From: Chthoniobacter sp.
GTDB lineage: Bacteria; Verrucomicrobiota; Verrucomicrobiia; Chthoniobacterales; Chthoniobacteraceae
Reading direction: 5' to 3'
DNA: 8,144 bases
NCBI GenBank assembly: GCA_025351065.1
Contig: JANXWQ010000469.1
Coordinates: 1 to 8,144, forward strand
Shown: piece by piece, positions 1 to 8,144 of the stretch
Layout of the letters: the number at the start of each line of letters is the position of its first letter
Position numbering within the stretch: the first letter of the stretch is position 1
Notes under the pieces: generated by a model
The model's input: the letters and a program-made list of their open reading frames with translations, nothing else
Database searches by the model: none
What the model was told of the DNA's origin: nothing
Program-made: the position numbers and the translations under genes

Positions 1-373
1 CGCGTCCGCCTCGCCGATGACCGCGAGATCATACCTTGGCTGCGCGACCTCCGCGCCCAGTGGATCGCCATGCGCCCGCACGAGCACACCCCGCTCGCCA
101 GCGTGCAGGCGTGCAGCGAAGTCCGCGGCGGACGCCCACTCTTCGATAGCATCGTGGTCTTTGAAAACCACGAGCTGAACTCCACCCTCCGCGCCCTCGG
201 CGGCGCGTGGGCGAGCCGCGAATTCCGCCTTTTCGAGCAGACCAATTTTCCCCTCACCCTTGCCGCCTACGCCGGCCCCGAACTGCTCCTCCGTCTCGAG
301 TTCGACCGCACCCGCTTCGGCGACGAAACCATCGGCCGCCTGCTCGGTCACCTCGGTGTCATCCTCTCCGCCT

Positions 374-375
<2 letters not shown>
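1..375 (+). CDS. NRPS, C-terminal end of a condensation domain (partial, ends at a frameshift stop)
   Basis: The frame is open from base 1, so the gene begins upstream; 124 residues are visible before the TGA at 373-375. The residues resemble the last quarter of an NRPS condensation domain, which joins the upstream peptidyl or acyl carrier to the next aminoacyl carrier. Recognisable parts are FDSIVVFEN (from base 142) and NFPLTLAAYAGPELLLRLEF. The second C domain in this window has the same pattern (FDSLLVFQN, NYALTLLAVPGPELALTL), an internal control for the assignment. The HHxxxDG active site lies left of the window and cannot be judged. The sequence stops at HLGVILSA, where C domains normally run on into the linker to the A domain; that linker (ENPHGCLRDVPLLTATEEQQLL) is present in the next frame from base 374. 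This is therefore probably part of the same gene as the following CDS rather than a separate protein. Confidence 0.85.

Positions 376-376
<1 letters not shown>
350..376 (+). other. Apparent frameshift joining C domain and A-domain linker
   Basis: C-domain homology runs in frame 1 up to GCC TGA (370-375), and linker homology continues in frame 2 from GAA (374). One surplus base, or two missing bases, near 370-373 would explain it. Between 260 and 373 frame 2 encodes only a Ser/Pro/Ala-rich string typical of off-frame GC-rich DNA. The possible starts for a separate second protein, TTG 260, GTG 356 and GTG 401, have no convincing Shine-Dalgarno sequence and would cut through a normally continuous linker. 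The choices are a sequencing or assembly error, a real inactivating mutation, or +1 recoding. The GCC-TGA-A context loosely recalls a stop-codon +1 shift site but lacks the CTT slip codon of the RF2 (prfB) site. Confidence 0.8.
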
Positions 377-5274
<4,898 letters not shown>

Positions 5275-5278
<4 letters not shown>

Positions 5279-8144
5279 GCACGCCCGACCACGAAGGCAT
5301 CGCGATCATCGGCCTGGCCGGGAGATTTCCCGGCGCGGCCGACGTGGCGGCGTTCTGGCAAAATCTCATCGCTGGCGCGGAGTCGATTTCCACTTTCTCC
5401 GACGAGGAGCTGGCCGCCGCGGGCGTGGATGTGGCGGCGGTGAAAAACGATCCGGCCTACGTCCGCGCGCGCGGGATCATCGAGGACGCGGAGTTTTTCG
5501 ACGCGGCCTTTTTCGGCATGCAGCCGCGCGAGGCCGAGGTGACTGATCCGCAGCAGCGCGTCTTTCTCGAGACTGCGTGGACGGCGCTGGAAAATGCGGG
5601 CTACGCCGCGGGCACGCGCCGCGCGACGACCGGCGTCTTCGCGGGCATGAGGTTCAACACCTACTACCTCAGCAATCTCCACGACCGCCGCGACCTGCTC
5701 GCGCTCGTCGGCCCCGACGTGGCCATGCTCGGCAACGAGAAGGACTATCTCGCCACGCGCGTGGCCTACAAACTGAACCTCACCGGCCCGGCCATCAACG
5801 TCTCGACCGCGTGCTCCACCTCGCTCGTCGCCGTGGGCCTCGCGTGCCAAAGCCTGCTAAATTTCCAATGCGACATGGCGCTAGCGGGCGGCGCATCGGT
5901 CACGTTTCCGCAGAAGCGCGGCAGCCGGTATCAGGAGGGCGCGATCACCTCGCCGGACGGCCACACGCGCACCTTCGATGCGCGGGCGCAGGGCACCGTG
6001 TTCAGCGATGGCGTGGGCGTGGTCGTCTTAAAACGGCTCGCGGATGCGGTGGCCGACGGCGATCAAATCAGTGCGGTCATCAAGGCCGTGGGGCTGAACA
6101 ATGACGGCGCGGCGAAAGTCAGCTTCGCCGCGCCGAGCGTGGACGGGCACGCCGAGGTCATCGCGCTGGCGCACGCCCTAGCCGGCGTGGAGCCGGAGAC
6201 GATCACCTACGTGGAAGCGCACGGCACCGCGACGCCGCTCGGCGATCCCATCGAAGTCGCCGGGCTCACGCAGGCCTTTCGCGCGGGCACGGGCGCGAAG
6301 AATTTCTGCGCGCTCGGCTCGGTGAAAACGAACATCGGCCACCTCGACGCGGCGGCGGGCGTGGCGGGCCTCATCAAGACGGCGCTCGCGCTGCAAAACC
6401 GCTTGCTGCCGCCGACGCTGCATTTCACACAGCCGAATCCGCAGATCGATTTTGCCAGCAGCCCCTTCTACGTGAACACCGCGCTGGCCGCGTGGAAAGC
6501 AGGCGCGACCCCGCGGCGCGCGGGCGTCAGTTCCTTCGGCACCGGCGGCACGAACGCGCACGCGGTGCTCGAAGAAGCTCCGGCGCTCGAACCGTCGGGC
6601 GCATCGCGACCGCAGCAACTACTCGTGCTCTCTGCGAAAACTGCGTCCGCGCTCGACGCCGCGACGGCCAATCTCGCCACGCATTTCACCGCGCACCCGG
6701 AGTCGAATCTCGCCGACGCCGCGTTCACTTTGCAGACGGGCCGCACCGCGTTTCTGCACCGACGGATAGTGGTCTGCGCGGACGCCGCGGACGCCGCCAC
6801 CGCGCTGCGTTCCGGCGATGCCAAGCGGCTCGTCGCCCGCCAGGCCGACGGCACCGCCGCGGAGGTCGTTTTTCTTTTTCCCGGCCAGGGCGCGCAGACC
6901 GTCGGCATGGGTTGCGAACTGTATGAACGCGAGCCGGTCTTTCGCGCCGAAGTGGATCGCTGTGCGGAAATTTTGCGCCCGCTGCTGGATGCGGATTTGC
7001 GCGAGGTGCTGCGCGGGCCGGCAGAGCGGCTGAATCAAACGCGCTTCGCGCAGCCCGCGCTTTTTGTGGTGGAGTACGCGCTGGCGAAGCTGTGGATGTC
7101 GTGGGGCCTCGCGCCTGCGGCGATGCTCGGGCACAGCGTCGGCGAGTATGTGGCCGCGTGTCTGGCGGGCGTGTTTTCGCTGGAAGATGCGCTGCGCCTT
7201 GTCGCCGCGCGCGCGGCTCTGGTACAAGCGCAACCGCCCGGCGCTATGCTCGCGGTACGGCTGGCGGAGGCTGAACTTATGCCACTGCTCGGCGACGGGA
7301 TGGCGCTCGCGGCGGTCAATTCCCCGCGGCTGTGCGTGGCGTCGGGAACTTTCGCGGCGGTGGAAAACCTCGAGGCCATCCTGCACGGGCGCGGGATCGC
7401 CGCGCGGCGGCTGGCGACTTCCCACGCGTTTCATTCGGCCATGATGGAGCCGGTGCTCGCGCCCTTCACCGCGCTACTGGCGAAGGTCACGTTTCACCCG
7501 CCGCAGATTCCCTACATCTCCAACGTCACCGCGCAGTGGATCACCGCGGCGGAAGCGACCGATCCGCAGTACTGGGCGCGGCATCTGCGGCAGACTGTGC
7601 GTTTTTCCGCAAGCGTGGCCGAGCTGCTGCGCGATCCGCGCCGCGCGCTGCTGGAAGTCGGGCCGGGCAGCACTTTGAGCACCCTCGCGCGGCAGCAGGC
7701 GCAGGCGTCGCGCGCGGCCATCGCATCGCTGCCGGAAGGCGGTGAGCAGGCGGCCGTGCTCGGCGCGCTGGGCCGCCTTTGGCTGGCGGGCATCGAGATC
7801 GATTGGGCGAAAATTTCCAGCGGCGAGCGGCGGCATCGCGTAGCGCTGCCGTCGTATCCCTTCGAGCGGAAGCGGTACTGGGCGGAGCCGGCGACGAAGG
7901 CGATGGCCACGAGTGCGCCGGTCGTCCGCGCACCGGCAGCGACGGCGGCTGCGCGCGAACCCGCGTCAGCTAAACGTCCAGCGGAACTCGAAGCGCTCTT
8001 CCGCGAACTGTCCGGCGTAGCGAGCGAACTTCCCGGCAACGTCAGCTTTCTCGAACTCGGCTTCGACTCGCTTGTTCTCACGCAGGCGAGCCTCGCCGTG
8101 CAGCGGAAGTTCGGCGTCCGCGTCACCTTCCGGCAGTTGCTCGA
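5275..8144 (+). CDS. Type I polyketide synthase module KS-AT-ACP (partial, runs off the right edge)
   Basis: Open from ATG 5275 to the window end without a stop, 956 complete codons. KS, about residues 7-436: it begins EGIAIIGLAGRFPGA, with active-site Cys180 in VSTACSTSLVAV, His316 in EAHGTATPLGDPIE and His356 in KTNIGHLDAAAG, so the triad is complete. AT, about 531-830: FLFPGQGAQ, Ser621 in GHSVGEY and HAFH at 717-720, a combination typical of malonyl-CoA selection. The post-AT linker ends LPSYPFERKRYW near 867. ACP from about 903: LGFDSLVLTQ with phosphopantetheine Ser932, then KFGVRVTFRQLL at the edge. There is no KR, DH or ER between AT and ACP. The KS motif variants match the hybrid clade that takes chains from NRPS carriers, in line with the overlapping upstream NRPS. 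Expected role: one malonyl extension of the Thr-containing chain, leaving a beta-keto thioester. Confidence 0.95.

Noticed and set aside
260..373. TTG 260 as a true N-terminus for the second NRPS protein
   Set aside because: The 38 residues from 260 to 373 are off-frame with respect to the C domain encoded there and resemble no protein. There is no ribosome binding site.

Overview
The window is an internal slice of a modular NRPS/PKS hybrid gene cluster. Everything real lies on the + strand, and both edges cut through genes. It is GC-rich, roughly two thirds or more G+C by eye, with short A/T runs where Lys, Asn and Phe codons fall. An imperfect palindrome of the CACGCAAAGRCGCMAAGRCGCAAAG kind sits at 462-533. 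From memory, such repeats are common in environmental Verrucomicrobia, Planctomycetes and similar groups. With the codon style this makes a soil or aquatic verrucomicrobial-type genome my best guess, held weakly.

Layout: (1) 1-375 is the C-terminal end of a condensation (C) domain and stops at a TGA (373-375). (2) 374-5278, one frame over, continues the same assembly line as adenylation (A)-thiolation (T)-epimerisation (E)-C-T. The match to the C-A linker resumes at the very base where the first frame stops, so the two pieces look like one NRPS gene broken by a frameshift at about 350-374. (3) 5275-8144 is a type I PKS module, KS-AT-ACP, which begins inside the NRPS stop codon (ATGA overlap) and runs off the right edge. 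There is no gene-free stretch over 300 bases, and I see no promoter, terminator, tRNA, rRNA, CRISPR array or transposase.

How the parts work together: the A domain carries the ten-residue specificity code DFWNIGMVHK, which is the classical threonine code. The following T and complete E domains would convert the bound L-Thr to the D-allo-Thr epimer. Next is a C-T didomain with no A domain, whose C domain reads PDVLIDG where HHxxxDG is expected, so its catalytic histidine is missing. The NRPS ends in a short basic Gln/Arg-rich tail, and the PKS then starts with a KS whose motifs (TACSTS, HGTATPLGDP) fit the clade that accepts aminoacyl chains from NRPS carriers. Its AT has malonyl-type motifs (GHSVGE, HAFH) and no reductive domain lies between AT and ACP. 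The line would therefore extend a D-allo-Thr-terminated chain by one malonate unit and leave a beta-keto group for a downstream domain outside the window.

The points most worth checking are the frameshift, the palindromic repeat translated in frame inside the C-A linker, and the A-less C-T module with the degenerate active site.
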